Assembly: GCA_016712535.1 (NCBI GenBank)
Contig: JADJQW010000002.1
Coordinates: 682,001 to 746,000, forward strand
Source: Flavobacteriales bacterium
Lineage (GTDB): Bacteria > Bacteroidota > Bacteroidia > Flavobacteriales_F > PHOS-HE28
Direction: 5' to 3'
Length of the DNA stretch: 64,000 nt
Shown: piece by piece, positions 17,470 to 27,132 of the stretch
Layout of the letters: each line of letters begins with the position of its first letter
Numbering within the stretch: position 1 is the stretch's first letter
Program-made: the position numbers and the translations under genes
Notes under the pieces: model-generated
The model's input: the letters and a program-made list of their open reading frames with translations, nothing else
Told to the model about the DNA's origin: nothing
Databases searched by the model: none

Positions 17470-19566
17470 ATGGCGATGGGCCGATCCGTGATCATGAGTG
17501 GCTCTTCATGTCTTGAGCGCCTGCTTCGTGCGCAACAGGCCTGGTCAAGCGCGGGCCGTTGGGCCCTTCCGGTTTTCGTTGCTGTGAGCTCAGTCGCTTC
17601 TTCAGCGCAGACAACGGAACACGCATGGTTCGACCGCTTGCGCGACGCAAGCGCGCGTGGCGATACGGCAATGCTGACCGGGCTCCATGCGGAGGCCGTT
17701 GCGCGCGGTGACCAGGAGGGCCATCAACAGGCGCTGCTCGCACGAGCCATTGCCGCTTACCGGAAGGATGATTTCCTGCGATGCGGCGCGCTCTGCGACA
17801 GCTTGCTCCGGTCACCGCTGGACCCGGGTCCATTGCGCTCCATCGCCAGCCGATTCCAATCCATGGTGAGCACGGGCTTCAGCAACGCCCGGCAGGCCGT
17901 GCTGCTTGCCGAGCATGGACTAGCCGGCCTCGATACGGCCGCTTTCCCGATTGATGCGGCTGACCTGCTCGTGGTGCTTGCAGAGGCGCACTTGGAGGAA
18001 GGCGATATGGAAGCGGCGCTCCATGCACTCAAGCGCGCTGACGGCATCGCGTCGGCCAGGAATTACCAACGAGGCCTGGCTTTGGTCGAGTTCAGCTTGG
18101 GAAGCATGAGCTTCATGCAAGGGAGATTCGGACCGGCGCAGCAGCAGTATCGATCGGCGCTCCGCATGGCCACACAGGGCGGCTACGATGTGCTCGCGCA
18201 GAATGCTGCAACCAATCTTGCCTTGGCTTCCTCACAGGCCGGTGACCCGGAGGCGGCCAGCCTGGTCTTCGACAGCCTGCTGGCGTCCCTTGGATCAGCC
18301 AATCCCGCCTTGCGCGCCTGGCTGCACCATAGCCAAGCCATGATCGAGATCGATGCGAAGGATTTCGGATCCGCCCTCAAGCGGTGCGAGCGCGCGCTTC
18401 CTATCTGCGATTCGGTCGGATTCGAGATCGGCAAGGTGAAGCTGCTGGCCATCATGGGCGTCTCGGTTGAAGGGCTCGGTGATTCCCGCAGGGCCATTGA
18501 GCTGTATCAGCAAGCGCTTGATCTGGCCCGGTCGCGTAGCATGCACGACGAGGCACTCAGCATGCACTGGTCCTTGCACCAAGCGAATCGGAGGATCGGC
18601 GAACAGGAAGGGGCCTATGTGCACCTCATGGCCTACACGCAGCTCTCCGATTCGCTGAAAGGAGCGCGCTTCAACGAGCGGATGGCCTACGAGCAAGTGC
18701 GCTTCGACACCGAGCGCAAGGAGCGGCGCATCGCCGAGCAGGAGCAGAGGCTCGAGCTCGCTGCCGCTGAAGACCGGCGCAAGGCCCTGCAGCGCAACCT
18801 CTCACTCGCCCTGACCTTCGTGCTGCTCGTGGCTGCTGCGTTGCTCTGGCGGACTCTTCTGGTCCGTAGAAGACTTGCCGCGAAGGAGCGGGAGCTGCAC
18901 CTGAATCAAGTCGACCAGATGATCGCGCAGCACGATGCGCGCAGCGTGGCTGCCCTGATGGAGGTGCAGGAACGGACGCAGAAACGGATCGCGGCGGACC
19001 TCCATGATCAGATGGGAGGCGCCTTCGCTACCATCCGCATGCAGCTCGAAGGGCTCGAGGCGCGCATGCCGGCCGTCGGCGCCACGGAGCAGTACGCCAT
19101 GGTGAAGAACCTGATCCATGGCGCGGGCGATGAGCTCCGCAGGGTCAGCCATGAGCTGGCCGAAGGCCCCTTGGCGGACCGCGGATTGCAGCACGCGCTC
19201 ATCGAATTGCGCGATGCCGTGAACAAGAGCGGAATGGTGCAGGTGGAGCTGCGGGCCCGCAACCTGGAGCATCGCATGAAGCGGCAGGAAGAGACCACGG
19301 CTTATCGGATCGTCCAGGAACTGGTGACCAATGCGCTGAAGCACGCGCGCGCCGCCCGGATCACCATCGATGCGGAACGCCAGGAGGACGAACTCCTGAT
19401 CAGTGTCTCCGACGATGGCGTCGGCTTCGACCCCACTTCCTCGAGCGGAGGATTGGGCATGGGCAACTTGCAAGCACGGGTCGCCGAGCTCGGCGGAGAG
19501 CTGCATTTGGAGAGCGCCCCAGGGAAGGGCACCCAGGCGCGGGCCCGCTTTCCGTTGGCCGGCTAG
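17470..19566 (+). CDS. Periplasmic TPR-sensor histidine kinase (HisKA_3 type), no adjacent regulator
   Basis: About 698 residues. A signal peptide (PVFVAVSSVASSAQ), some 380 residues of TPR-like helices (AHLEEGDMEAALHALKRA, SRRAIELYQQALDLARS), a coiled coil, one membrane segment (LSLALTFVLLVAAALLW), then the kinase. The HisKA_3 histidine lies in RIAADLHDQMGGAFATIRMQ, the N box in QELVTNALKHARA and the G box in SDDGVGFDP...GLGMGNL. NarL/LuxR-type regulators are the usual partners, but none is encoded next to it. The start is uncertain: ATGs at 17470, 17476 and 17494 are all possible. Confidence 0.88.
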   Translation: MAMGRSVIMSGSSCLERLLRAQQAWSSAGRWALPVFVAVSSVASSAQTTEHAWFDRLRDASARGDTAMLTGLHAEAVARGDQEGHQQALLARAIAAYRKDDFLRCGALCDSLLRSPLDPGPLRSIASRFQSMVSTGFSNARQAVLLAEHGLAGLDTAAFPIDAADLLVVLAEAHLEEGDMEAALHALKRADGIASARNYQRGLALVEFSLGSMSFMQGRFGPAQQQYRSALRMATQGGYDVLAQNAATNLALASSQAGDPEAASLVFDSLLASLGSANPALRAWLHHSQAMIEIDAKDFGSALKRCERALPICDSVGFEIGKVKLLAIMGVSVEGLGDSRRAIELYQQALDLARSRSMHDEALSMHWSLHQANRRIGEQEGAYVHLMAYTQLSDSLKGARFNERMAYEQVRFDTERKERRIAEQEQRLELAAAEDRRKALQRNLSLALTFVLLVAAALLWRTLLVRRRLAAKERELHLNQVDQMIAQHDARSVAALMEVQERTQKRIAADLHDQMGGAFATIRMQLEGLEARMPAVGATEQYAMVKNLIHGAGDELRRVSHELAEGPLADRGLQHALIELRDAVNKSGMVQVELRARNLEHRMKRQEETTAYRIVQELVTNALKHARAARITIDAERQEDELLISVSDDGVGFDPTSSSGGLGMGNLQARVAELGGELHLESAPGKGTQARARFPLAG

Positions 19567-19581
19567 GCCATTGGCTCCGCA

Positions 19582-19589
19582 TACCTTCG
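19582..19589 (+). promoter_or_regulatory. Possible -7 box (TACCTTCG) before pdhB
   Basis: TACCTTCG ends 24 bases before the pdhB ATG. The same octamer precedes several other genes here and differs from the Bacteroidota TAnnTTTG box by one base. No TTG at the expected -33 spacing is present, so support is modest. Confidence 0.35.
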
Positions 19590-19613
19590 CACCCCTTCCA
19601 ATCAAGCCGCACC

Positions 19614-20597
19614 ATGCGCACCATCCAGTTCCGCGAGGCCCTCAACGAGGCGATGTCCGAAGAGATGCGCCGCGACCCGAACGTGTTCCTCATGGGTGAG
19701 GAAGTGGCCGAGTACGATGGCGCTTATAAGGTGAGCAAGGGCATGCTGGCGGAGTTCGGCCCGAAGCGCGTGATCGATACCCCGATCGCCGAACTGGGCT
19801 TCACGGCCATCGGCGTGGGCGCAGCCATGAACGGCTTGCGGCCCATCGTGGAGTTCATGACCTGGAACTTCGCGGTCCTTGCCAGCGATCAGATCATCAA
19901 CCACGCCGCCAAGATGCTCCAGATGAGCGGCGGGCAATTCCACGTGCCTATTGTCTTCCGCGGCGGAAACGGCAGCGCGGGCCAGCTGGCCGCCACCCAC
20001 AGCCAGAGCTTCGAGGCCATGTACGCCAACGTGCCCGGCCTCAAGGTGATCACGCCCAGCAATCCCTACGATGCCAAGGGCCTCTTGAAAGCCGCCATCC
20101 GCGACGACGATCCCGTGCTCTTCATGGAGAGCGAGCGCATGTACGGCGACAAGGGCGAGGTGCCCGATGGCGAGTACCTGCTGCCCATCGGCAAGGCCAC
20201 CATCGCGCGCGAAGGCAAGGATGTCACCATTGTCTCTTTCGGGAAGATGATGAAGGTGGCGCTCGCCGCTGCGGATGAATTGAAGAAGGAAGGGATCGAT
20301 GCCGATGTGATCGACCTGCGCACCATCCGTCCGATGGACCATGCCGCCATCATCAACAGCGTTCGCAAGACGAACCGCTTGGTTGTGATCGATGAGAACT
20401 GGCCCGTGGCCAGCATCAGCAGCGAGATCGCTTACCGCGTGCAGAAGGACGCCTTCGATTTCCTCGACGCTCCCGTGCTGCGGATCAATCAGGCCGATAC
20501 CCCGCTGCCCTTCGCGCCGGGACTCATTGAAGAGTCGTTGCCGAGCGCGGCGAAAGTGGTACGCGCTGTGAAGGAGGCGATGTACCTGGTGAAGTAA
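19614..20597 (+). CDS. pdhB: Pyruvate (or 2-oxo acid) dehydrogenase E1 component, beta subunit
   Basis: 327 residues, the usual length. With the alpha subunit and thiamine diphosphate it decarboxylates pyruvate and acylates the E2 lipoyl group. Family stretches: TIQFREALNEAMSEEMRRD, VFLMGEEVAEYDGAYKVSKG, RVIDTPIAELGFTAIGVGAA, VEFMTWNFAVLASDQIINHA and the C-terminal VVIDENWPVASISSEIA. The YDGAYKVSKG form is the one seen in pyruvate-specific enzymes. pdhA is not adjacent, so the complex is encoded in separate places, as is common in Bacteroidota. Confidence 0.93.
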   Translation: MRTIQFREALNEAMSEEMRRDPNVFLMGEEVAEYDGAYKVSKGMLAEFGPKRVIDTPIAELGFTAIGVGAAMNGLRPIVEFMTWNFAVLASDQIINHAAKMLQMSGGQFHVPIVFRGGNGSAGQLAATHSQSFEAMYANVPGLKVITPSNPYDAKGLLKAAIRDDDPVLFMESERMYGDKGEVPDGEYLLPIGKATIAREGKDVTIVSFGKMMKVALAAADELKKEGIDADVIDLRTIRPMDHAAIINSVRKTNRLVVIDENWPVASISSEIAYRVQKDAFDFLDAPVLRINQADTPLPFAPGLIEESLPSAAKVVRAVKEAMYLVK

Positions 20598-20604
20598 CGC
20601 TGCC

Positions 20605-20689
20605 GCCCGGGTGGTGAAATGGTAGACACGAGGGACTTAAAATCCCTTGGTCCGTAAGGGCTGTGCGGGTTCAAGTCCCGCCCCGGGCA
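20605..20689 (+). tRNA. tRNA-Leu (anticodon UAA)
   Basis: A full 85-nt class II cloverleaf. Acceptor GCCCGGG/CCCGGGC with discriminator A. Anticodon stem AGGGA/TCCCT around loop CTTAAAA (anticodon TAA). Long variable arm TGGTCCGTAAGGGCTGTG region, and T arm GCGGG-TTCAAGT-CCCGC. CCA is not encoded. It starts 8 bases after pdhB, so it may be partly co-transcribed, and a T-tailed hairpin follows. Confidence 0.96.
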
Positions 20690-20702
20690 CCCAGAAACGA
20701 GC

Positions 20703-20730
20703 GATGCCCCCTGTGAGGGGGGCATCTTTT
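20703..20730 (+). terminator. Intrinsic terminator after tRNA-Leu
   Basis: GATGCCCCC (20703-20711), 6-base loop, GGGGGCATC (20718-20726) and TTTT. It lies 14 bases past the tRNA-Leu end and just before the 3' end of the convergent tRNA-Gly. Confidence 0.85.
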
Positions 20731-20731
20731 G

Positions 20732-20804
<73 letters not shown>

Positions 20805-20814
20805 AATGGGGCGG

Positions 20815-20844
20815 CAAATATAGATGCGCGATCGAAGCCCGCAA
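20815..20844 (-). promoter_or_regulatory. Bacteroidota-type promoter of tRNA-Gly
   Basis: On the minus strand, TTG (20844-20842), 19 bases, then TATATTTG (20822-20815), ending 10 bases before the tRNA 5' end. This matches the -33 TTG / -7 TAnnTTTG promoter known for Bacteroidota and is the best single promoter in the window. Confidence 0.7.
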
Positions 20845-20848
20845 GCGG

Positions 20849-23779
20849 TCACCAGCGATCGAAGCGCTGGTCAGCTATCCGGATCCGGAAGGCGCCGATG
20901 CTGATGGAATCGCCCTGATGCGACCAGGTGTACACCTTGAGCCGCTCATCGGCCCGCCAGAGCTCCTCCATTGGAATCGCAGCGTACACGGGCACCGCAC
21001 CATGCACGGTGCTGGGCACCAGCATGGGCTGTGCGATGTAGGCCGTGGTCAGGTCCCCCTTCTTGCGCTCCACCACGAAGACGGCGCGGGCTCCGGGGCC
21101 GGCGGCCATGGCATCGAGCAATAGGGTTCCGTGGCGGACCTCCTTCAACGGGGCCAAATCGAACTCGTGGCCGGGGCCGAAGGGCTGATCCTTGGTCAGC
21201 GTTCGGGAATCGCCTTCTTCGGCATGCAGCAGCCGCCATGGGGGGGCGCTCGCCCGTGCCTTCAATTCAACATGCATGGCACCCTCATCATGATCGAGCA
21301 CATGCGCCTCGTATCGGTCGAGCAGCGCCGCACGAACGGCGGGGTCGGCTTTCAGTCCGGCGTCGATCCAGTGCAAAGTGGATGAGGATGCCAGCAGGTC
21401 CTTCAATTCGGGCACATCCGTGATCTCGCTTGCGCGGACTGAGGCCACCTCTTTTTCGGATTGCGCCATGACATCGCGGCAATGGCCATCGTCATGGACA
21501 ATGACCCGTGCTCCCTGCGGCGCGCTAGCCAACATGTTCTCTACAGCGCTGGGCAGCCGATCTTTCTTCGGTGCATGCGCGAAGAGCGACCAGCATACCA
21601 TGCCAGCCAGCGCTCCGGCGCCTGCCAGGCTCAGGCGGTGGGCCAAGCTCAGCGCGAAGAGCAGAACGAAGAAGCCTGATAGCGAGAGCGCGAGCAGCAA
21701 GGGAACGAGCGGCTTCCGGTAACGGAACTCCACGGTGTGCTCCCCCAAGGGCACCTCAACCGCCATGGCGGCGATGTTCACGTTCAGCAGGGCGCTCGGT
21801 GAGCCATCGACGCTGGCCTCCCAACCGGGATAGTGGCTCTGCTGCAGCACGAGCATCCTTGGTCCAGCGGTGCTGCACGTTATGGTGAACGTGTTGCGGT
21901 CGAATGCAGTCACGGTGGCCATGTCCCTTCCTGTGCGTCGTTGGGCGTTGGTCTTGGCGTGCCCGGGCATGAGGACCGCCAAGCCGCTGTCTCGTGCGGC
22001 CGTTACATCCCCTTTGCGGTACATATCGAAAGCGATGATCGAATCCGCCAAGTAGGCCAACGGTTGCCGAGCCATCGCCTCCCAGAGAGCCGTGTGCACG
22101 ACCTCGAGGTCCATGGCGTTGCGAAGCCAGAAGCTGTTCACGCCATCGCGCGAGAATCCGCCGAGGTAGTCCTGCGTGGCGTGGCCCAGGTAGATCAGCT
22201 TATTGCGCGTATCGTCATCGAACCCCACGGGACGGCCGTCCGGGATCACCGGTCCCTCGCTCAACGCGCTCAATCGGCGGTGCAGCCATTGAGGCGGCAT
22301 ATCGCTCACGGCAGTGTTCCAAACCGCGAGCGAGCTGTTCCAAGCCATCTCGATGCCGACCAGCGTGATCAAGGCGGCGAAGCCAAGCCTGCGCCGCCAC
22401 GCCAGAACAAGAGTGGCGACCAATGCGGGCAGCGTTACGGAAGCCCCGATCAGCAGGCGCTTGCTCATGTGCATGCCGCGCATCCGCTCGAACAGGCTGA
22501 TGCCGGTCTCATCTGCGCCCATCCGCGTCATGGCAAAGGCGCAGAGCACCGCAGCGGCCAGCAGCGCTGCGCCTATCGGCCAGGACAGGTGCCGATGGGA
22601 GAGGCCTCCTTTGAGCATTGCGGTGATGGTCCCGCCAGCCAGGATCATCGCCGCGAGCCAGGAGAACACCATGAAATAGGAAGGGAAGCGGAACAGGTCG
22701 AAGCCGGGGACAAGATCGAAGGCCCAGCGGTGGATAGGCGTCGCCGGACCTGCTGCGATCAATCCGCAGAGCAACCCGGTTATCAGCAGAAGGTTTTCGA
22801 TCGCGGTGCGACGGCGAAGCAAGGATGCCGCTGCGAGCACCAGCGCGATCAGGCCCATGTAATGGTTGGCCATGCTCGGATCCGCACCGATGCGAGCCTG
22901 GTCGGCGCCGACTGCGAACGGGAAGAGCAATGAGGTGAGCGCCGGCCAGGTGACCGATCCCTGGATGGCGATCCCATAGGCCAACGGACCACTGCGGGCC
23001 AGATGCGGGCCGGCATCGATCCATGCATGCAGTGCGCCCGCACCCACCACGGCCGATCCGATTGCGGCAGCCATGCTCCACAAGAGCAGCGGACCAAGGG
23101 CCCTTGAACCGTCAGCTCGCCAAGTGCGCCACGCCTGCAGCGCGAATACAGCAGCCAGCAGATAGGCGCCGATGATGGTGAAGGTGTGATTGCCGCCCGT
23201 GAGCAGCAAGCCCTGGAAAAGCGACACGCGAGCGGCAGGCCTCCAGCCGGGCTCTTGCATCAGGCGCAGGAAGGCATCGAGCATCCAAGGCAGCCAAGCG
23301 GCACTGATCACCGCATAGAAATGCTGCTGGTGGCCGGTGAAGAAGCCGCCCAGCGCGTACGCCAGGCCGACCAGCGAACCGGCTCGCGCATCGCCGTGCA
23401 GGTTCCGGATGAGCCGCATCACCCCCCAGCCTCCGATCATCACGTAAAGCAGGAAGAGCGCTTGGAGCACATGAATGCCGTGGCCGATGGTGCCGCCCAG
23501 CGCGATGGCCTCCACGTACCAGCTGGGACCTTGCAGGTCCGCGTGCATGGGGTAGCCGAATTGCTGATGCGGATTCCAGAGCGGGAACTGCCCGTTGTGC
23601 AGGCTGCTGGCAATGAACCAGCGCCACGGCAGCCAGCAATTGAGCGTATCGCCATGCGTCAGCGTCCATTGGAAGCTCGATAACGGCCAGTAGGCCAGCA
23701 GCACCGCAACAGCGATCAGCAGCCATCCCCACCGCCTTGCCCACGCATCAGCGCCTTGGTCGATGGCACCTGGGTTCAT
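20849..23779 (-). CDS. Large polytopic membrane protein (YfhO-like, GT-C fold)
   Basis: About 976 residues from the ATG at 23779 (MNPGAIDQGADAWARRW), chosen because it lies just past the mutS stop; an earlier in-frame start would overlap mutS. There are a dozen or more hydrophobic segments. The first luminal loop contains THGDTLNCWLPWRWFIASSL, FPLWNPHQQFGYPMHADLQG, typical of YfhO/membrane glycosyltransferase proteins. After the first membrane block comes a soluble beta-rich part containing VLQQSHYPGWEASVDGSP, another YfhO hallmark, and then more membrane segments. A role in surface glycan or lipid glycosylation is inferred from family only. Confidence 0.8.
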   Translation of the reverse strand: MNPGAIDQGADAWARRWGWLLIAVAVLLAYWPLSSFQWTLTHGDTLNCWLPWRWFIASSLHNGQFPLWNPHQQFGYPMHADLQGPSWYVEAIALGGTIGHGIHVLQALFLLYVMIGGWGVMRLIRNLHGDARAGSLVGLAYALGGFFTGHQQHFYAVISAAWLPWMLDAFLRLMQEPGWRPAARVSLFQGLLLTGGNHTFTIIGAYLLAAVFALQAWRTWRADGSRALGPLLLWSMAAAIGSAVVGAGALHAWIDAGPHLARSGPLAYGIAIQGSVTWPALTSLLFPFAVGADQARIGADPSMANHYMGLIALVLAAASLLRRRTAIENLLLITGLLCGLIAAGPATPIHRWAFDLVPGFDLFRFPSYFMVFSWLAAMILAGGTITAMLKGGLSHRHLSWPIGAALLAAAVLCAFAMTRMGADETGISLFERMRGMHMSKRLLIGASVTLPALVATLVLAWRRRLGFAALITLVGIEMAWNSSLAVWNTAVSDMPPQWLHRRLSALSEGPVIPDGRPVGFDDDTRNKLIYLGHATQDYLGGFSRDGVNSFWLRNAMDLEVVHTALWEAMARQPLAYLADSIIAFDMYRKGDVTAARDSGLAVLMPGHAKTNAQRRTGRDMATVTAFDRNTFTITCSTAGPRMLVLQQSHYPGWEASVDGSPSALLNVNIAAMAVEVPLGEHTVEFRYRKPLVPLLLALSLSGFFVLLFALSLAHRLSLAGAGALAGMVCWSLFAHAPKKDRLPSAVENMLASAPQGARVIVHDDGHCRDVMAQSEKEVASVRASEITDVPELKDLLASSSTLHWIDAGLKADPAVRAALLDRYEAHVLDHDEGAMHVELKARASAPPWRLLHAEEGDSRTLTKDQPFGPGHEFDLAPLKEVRHGTLLLDAMAAGPGARAVFVVERKKGDLTTAYIAQPMLVPSTVHGAVPVYAAIPMEELWRADERLKVYTWSHQGDSISIGAFRIRIADQRFDRW

Positions 23780-23783
23780 GCGC

Positions 23784-26423
23784 TCAGGCTTTCCGCAGCT
23801 TCGTCTTGCCGGAGCCGGCCATGCGCTTGATCTCATTGAGCTTCAACAGCGCCTCAACCGGGGTGAGCGTGTCGATTTCAAGCTCATTGAGCTGGTCGCG
23901 TATCGCTTCCAAGGCGGGGTCATCGAGCTGGAAGATGCTGAGCTGCGATTCGAGCGGAAGGCCGCGCAAGCTGGGTGAGGTGCGCTGGCCGGCCGGTTCG
24001 TCCTCGCCGAGGTTGCCCGCATGCGCGCGCTCCAGATGGGCGAGCACCTTCTTCGCGCGCTGCACCACCGCTGCGGGCATGCCGGCCATCTGCGCCACAT
24101 GGATCCCGAAGCTGCGGTCGCTGCCGCCGGGCACCAAGCGACGCAGGAAGAGCACGCGCCCATCGACCTCGCGCACCGCCACGCTGGCGTTGCGGATGCG
24201 CAGGAAGCTCTCGGTCATGGCATTGAGCTCGTGGTAATGCGTGGCGAAGAGGGTGCGCGGCCTCATGGGGTGCTCGTGCAGGTACTCGGCGATGGCCCAA
24301 GCGATCGAGATGCCGTCGTAGGTGCTGGTGCCGCGGCCGATCTCATCGAGCAGCACAAGGCTCCGGTCGCTGAGGTTGTTGAGGATGCTCGCGCTCTCAT
24401 TCATCTCCACCATGAAGGTGCTCTCGCCGGTGCTCAGGCTGTCGTTGGCGCCGACGCGCGTGAACACACGGTCCACCACGCCGATGCGCGCGGCGCTCGC
24501 CGGAACGAAGCTGCCCATCTGCGCCATGAGCGCGATCAGCGCCGTCTGCCGCAGCAGCGCGCTCTTGCCGCTCATGTTCGGCCCGGTGATCACCGTGATC
24601 TGGCGCTCGTCGGGGTCGAGCACGACATCGTTGGCCACATAGGCTTCGCCAGCGGGCAGCAATTGCTCGATTACCGGATGGCGGCCCTGCCGGATATCGA
24701 TGGCCCTTCCTTCGTTGACCTCCGGCCGGCAATAACGCAGTGCGGCGGCATTCAGCGCGAAGGCGCGCAGCACATCGAGCTGCGCGACCGCATGCGCGGT
24801 GGACTGCAATGCGGCGATATGGCCGGAAACGCGCAGCACGAGCGCAGCATACAGCTCCTGCTCGAGCGCAAGGATCCGTTCCTCCGCGCCCAGGATCCGC
24901 TCTTCCAAAGACTTCAGCTCGTCGGTGATATACCGCTCGGCACCCGTCAGCGTCTGCTTCCGCACCCACTCCGAGGGCACCTTGTCCTTGTGGGTGTGGC
25001 GCACTTCCAAGTAATAGCCGAACACATTATTGTAGCCCACCTTCAAGGAGCTGATGCCGGTGCGCTCGGTCTCTCGGCGCTGCACATCGAGCAGCAGTTC
25101 CTTGGCGTGCGTGGTCACATGCCGCAGCTCATCGAGCTCGGTGCTGTTGCCGCTGCGGATCACGCCGCCCTTGGCCAAGGTGGCAGGGGTCTCCGGCTCG
25201 ATTCCTGCGCGCAGCTCGCCGGCCAGGTCCATCGGCGGAGTCACGGCTGCGGCCGCCTCGGACAATGCGCCCGGCTGGGAGCCGAGCGCTGTGCGCAGGC
25301 GTTCCGAAGCTTCCAGTGCTTGCGCAAGTTGCAGCAGCTCACGCGGGGCGATGCGAGCGGCGGCGGATTTGCCCACGAGCCGCTCCAGGTCGCCCACAGC
25401 GCGAAGCTCCGTTCCGAGCATTTCCAAGGCCGACGGGGCATCCTTCAACGCACCGACCACATCGTGCCGAGCAGCGATCGCGGCGCGGTCGATCAGTGGG
25501 AATAGGATCCAGCGCTTCAGCAGGCGGCTGCCCATGGGCGTCTCGCAGCGGTCCATGGCCTGCAATAGGCTGCGACCGCCCTCGTTCGTTGGCGTCACCA
25601 ATTCAAGGTTCCGGATGGTGAAGCGGTCGAGGCCCACATGGTCACCTGGGCGCAAGCGGGCTACGCGTGCGATGTGCGCCAGCCGGTCGTTGCGGGTCTC
25701 GCTGAGGTAGTGGAGCACCGCACCGGCCGCCCGTTGGGCCAAGCGCAGCTCTTCGATGCCGAAGCCCTTCAGCGAAGCAGTGCTGAAATGGCTGAGCAGG
25801 CGCTCGCGCGCGAATTCATCCGCAAAGGCCCAATCATCGAGCGCATGGCCATAAGTACGGCCCGCGTGGGAATCGATGAAGGCATCTGAGCGGCCTTTGG
25901 GGTAGAGCAATTCACGCGGTGCGTGGCCGTCGATGAGCTTGGACATGGCCTCGGCGCTCTCTTCCGCCACGAGGAACTCACCGGTGGTGACGTCGAGGAA
26001 GGCGGCGCCGTAGCCCCCTTCGCCCCCGCAGAGCGCGGCCAGCCAATGGTTGTCGCGGCGGTCGACGACTTGATCGCTGAAGGATACGCCCGGCGTGGCC
26101 ACCTGCGTGACCCCGCGCTGCACGATGGTCTTGGCCAGCTTCGGGTCCTCGAGCTGATCGCACACCGCCACGCGCAAGCCGGCGCGCACCAGCTTGTGCA
26201 GGTAGTTGTCGAGCTGATGGTACGGGAAGCCGGCCAACTCCTCCCGGCTGCCGCCATTATTGCGTCCCGTAAGGGTGATGCCCAGCACCCGCGAGGCCGT
26301 GATGGCGTCCGAACCGAAGGTCTCGTAGAAGTCGCCCACCCTGAAGAGCAGCAGCGCATCGGGGTGCTTGGCCTTGATGGCGGCGTGCTGCCGCATCAAG
26401 GGCGTGGTGGCGGACTGGCTCAT
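23784..26423 (-). CDS. mutS: DNA mismatch repair protein MutS
   Basis: 879 residues from the ATG at 26423 (MSQSATTPLMRQHAAIKAKH). It binds mismatches and, with MutL, starts repair. The mismatch-reading FYE motif lies in LFRVGDFYETFG. The Walker A TGPNMSGKSALLRQ is near residue 613, followed by the dimer-loop STFMVEMNE, Walker B LVLLDEIGRGTSTYDG and the FATHYHELN switch. Length and order are typical of MutS1. The frame is open about 195 bases upstream, but that part does not resemble MutS. The next gene begins 4 bases beyond its stop. Confidence 0.97.
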   Translation of the reverse strand: MSQSATTPLMRQHAAIKAKHPDALLLFRVGDFYETFGSDAITASRVLGITLTGRNNGGSREELAGFPYHQLDNYLHKLVRAGLRVAVCDQLEDPKLAKTIVQRGVTQVATPGVSFSDQVVDRRDNHWLAALCGGEGGYGAAFLDVTTGEFLVAEESAEAMSKLIDGHAPRELLYPKGRSDAFIDSHAGRTYGHALDDWAFADEFARERLLSHFSTASLKGFGIEELRLAQRAAGAVLHYLSETRNDRLAHIARVARLRPGDHVGLDRFTIRNLELVTPTNEGGRSLLQAMDRCETPMGSRLLKRWILFPLIDRAAIAARHDVVGALKDAPSALEMLGTELRAVGDLERLVGKSAAARIAPRELLQLAQALEASERLRTALGSQPGALSEAAAAVTPPMDLAGELRAGIEPETPATLAKGGVIRSGNSTELDELRHVTTHAKELLLDVQRRETERTGISSLKVGYNNVFGYYLEVRHTHKDKVPSEWVRKQTLTGAERYITDELKSLEERILGAEERILALEQELYAALVLRVSGHIAALQSTAHAVAQLDVLRAFALNAAALRYCRPEVNEGRAIDIRQGRHPVIEQLLPAGEAYVANDVVLDPDERQITVITGPNMSGKSALLRQTALIALMAQMGSFVPASAARIGVVDRVFTRVGANDSLSTGESTFMVEMNESASILNNLSDRSLVLLDEIGRGTSTYDGISIAWAIAEYLHEHPMRPRTLFATHYHELNAMTESFLRIRNASVAVREVDGRVLFLRRLVPGGSDRSFGIHVAQMAGMPAAVVQRAKKVLAHLERAHAGNLGEDEPAGQRTSPSLRGLPLESQLSIFQLDDPALEAIRDQLNELEIDTLTPVEALLKLNEIKRMAGSGKTKLRKA

Positions 26424-26452
26424 GCTCGGAGGCGCTGCGCGAAATTGCGCCC

Positions 26453-26460
26453 CGAAGGTA
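26453..26460 (-). promoter_or_regulatory. Possible -7 box (TACCTTCG) before mutS
   Basis: TACCTTCG on the minus strand ends about 30 bases before the mutS ATG. It is the same octamer as before pdhB and the second DUF6089 gene. No -33 TTG is seen at the right spacing. Confidence 0.35.
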
Positions 26461-26485
26461 ACCGGAGCCTTCTGCCCCATCCGCC

Positions 26486-27025
26486 ATGCCTTTTGGAGAC
26501 CGAAAGCTGAATTCAGACGAACTGGGCCGCTTGGCGCCCGAGGCTTATTCGTCCGCGCTTCACCAGCGGGTGGTGGTGGTGCTCGACGACCTGCGCAGCC
26601 GCCACAACGTGGGTTCAATCTTCCGCACCTGCGATGCCTTCGGGGCGGAGCGCTTGGTGCTTTGCGGCTTCACCCCATGCCCTCCGCATCCGGAGATCGA
26701 GAAGACCGCTCTCGGCGCCACGCGCTCGGTGCCGTGGGAGCGTTCACCCGATGCAGCCAGTGCGATGGAACGGCTGAAGGCGGACGGATACCATGTGGTG
26801 GCCGTGGAGCTCACGGCCATGGCCATCCAGCTCAACCGGCTCAGGGATGCTCATCGAGGTCCATTGGCCCTCGTGTTCGGGAATGAGCTGCACGGCGTGA
26901 GCGATGCGGCAGTGGCCTTGGCCGACGCCTGCGTGATGGTCCCGCAGCGCGGCAGCAAGCACTCGCTCAACGTGAGCGTATGCGCGGGAGTGGTGCTCCA
27001 CGCCCTCACCGGCAATGATGGCTAG
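26486..27025 (+). CDS. SpoU/TrmH-family RNA 2'-O-methyltransferase
   Basis: 179 residues, a minimal SPOUT enzyme that methylates a ribose in RNA with S-adenosylmethionine. The three family motifs are present: motif 1 in LDDLRSRHNVGSIFRTCDAF, motif 2 in LALVFGNELHGVSD, and motif 3 in CVMVPQRGSKHSLNVSVCAG. The asparagine and arginine of motif 1 and the SLNVSVA-type knot are intact. A short N-terminal extension is present but no separate RNA-binding domain. It is divergent from mutS with a 62-base gap. Whether the target is tRNA G18 or an rRNA site cannot be told. Confidence 0.9.
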   Translation: MPFGDRKLNSDELGRLAPEAYSSALHQRVVVVLDDLRSRHNVGSIFRTCDAFGAERLVLCGFTPCPPHPEIEKTALGATRSVPWERSPDAASAMERLKADGYHVVAVELTAMAIQLNRLRDAHRGPLALVFGNELHGVSDAAVALADACVMVPQRGSKHSLNVSVCAGVVLHALTGNDG

Positions 27026-27105
27026 ACCAGAGGCAACCGTATCCGATTCAGCGGGTCTTGGGGACGGAACCCTGAGTCGGCGACCCGCCGTATGAGCCCA
27101 CCCTC

Positions 27106-27113
27106 TATATTTG
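27106..27113 (+). promoter_or_regulatory. Probable -7 box (TATATTTG) before the first DUF6089 gene
   Basis: TATATTTG is an exact TAnnTTTG match, ending 19 bases before the ATG at 27133. No TTG is seen at 19-20 bases upstream, so only the -7 half is supported. Confidence 0.5.
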
Positions 27114-27132
27114 GCTGCCCGCCTAGAACCGC

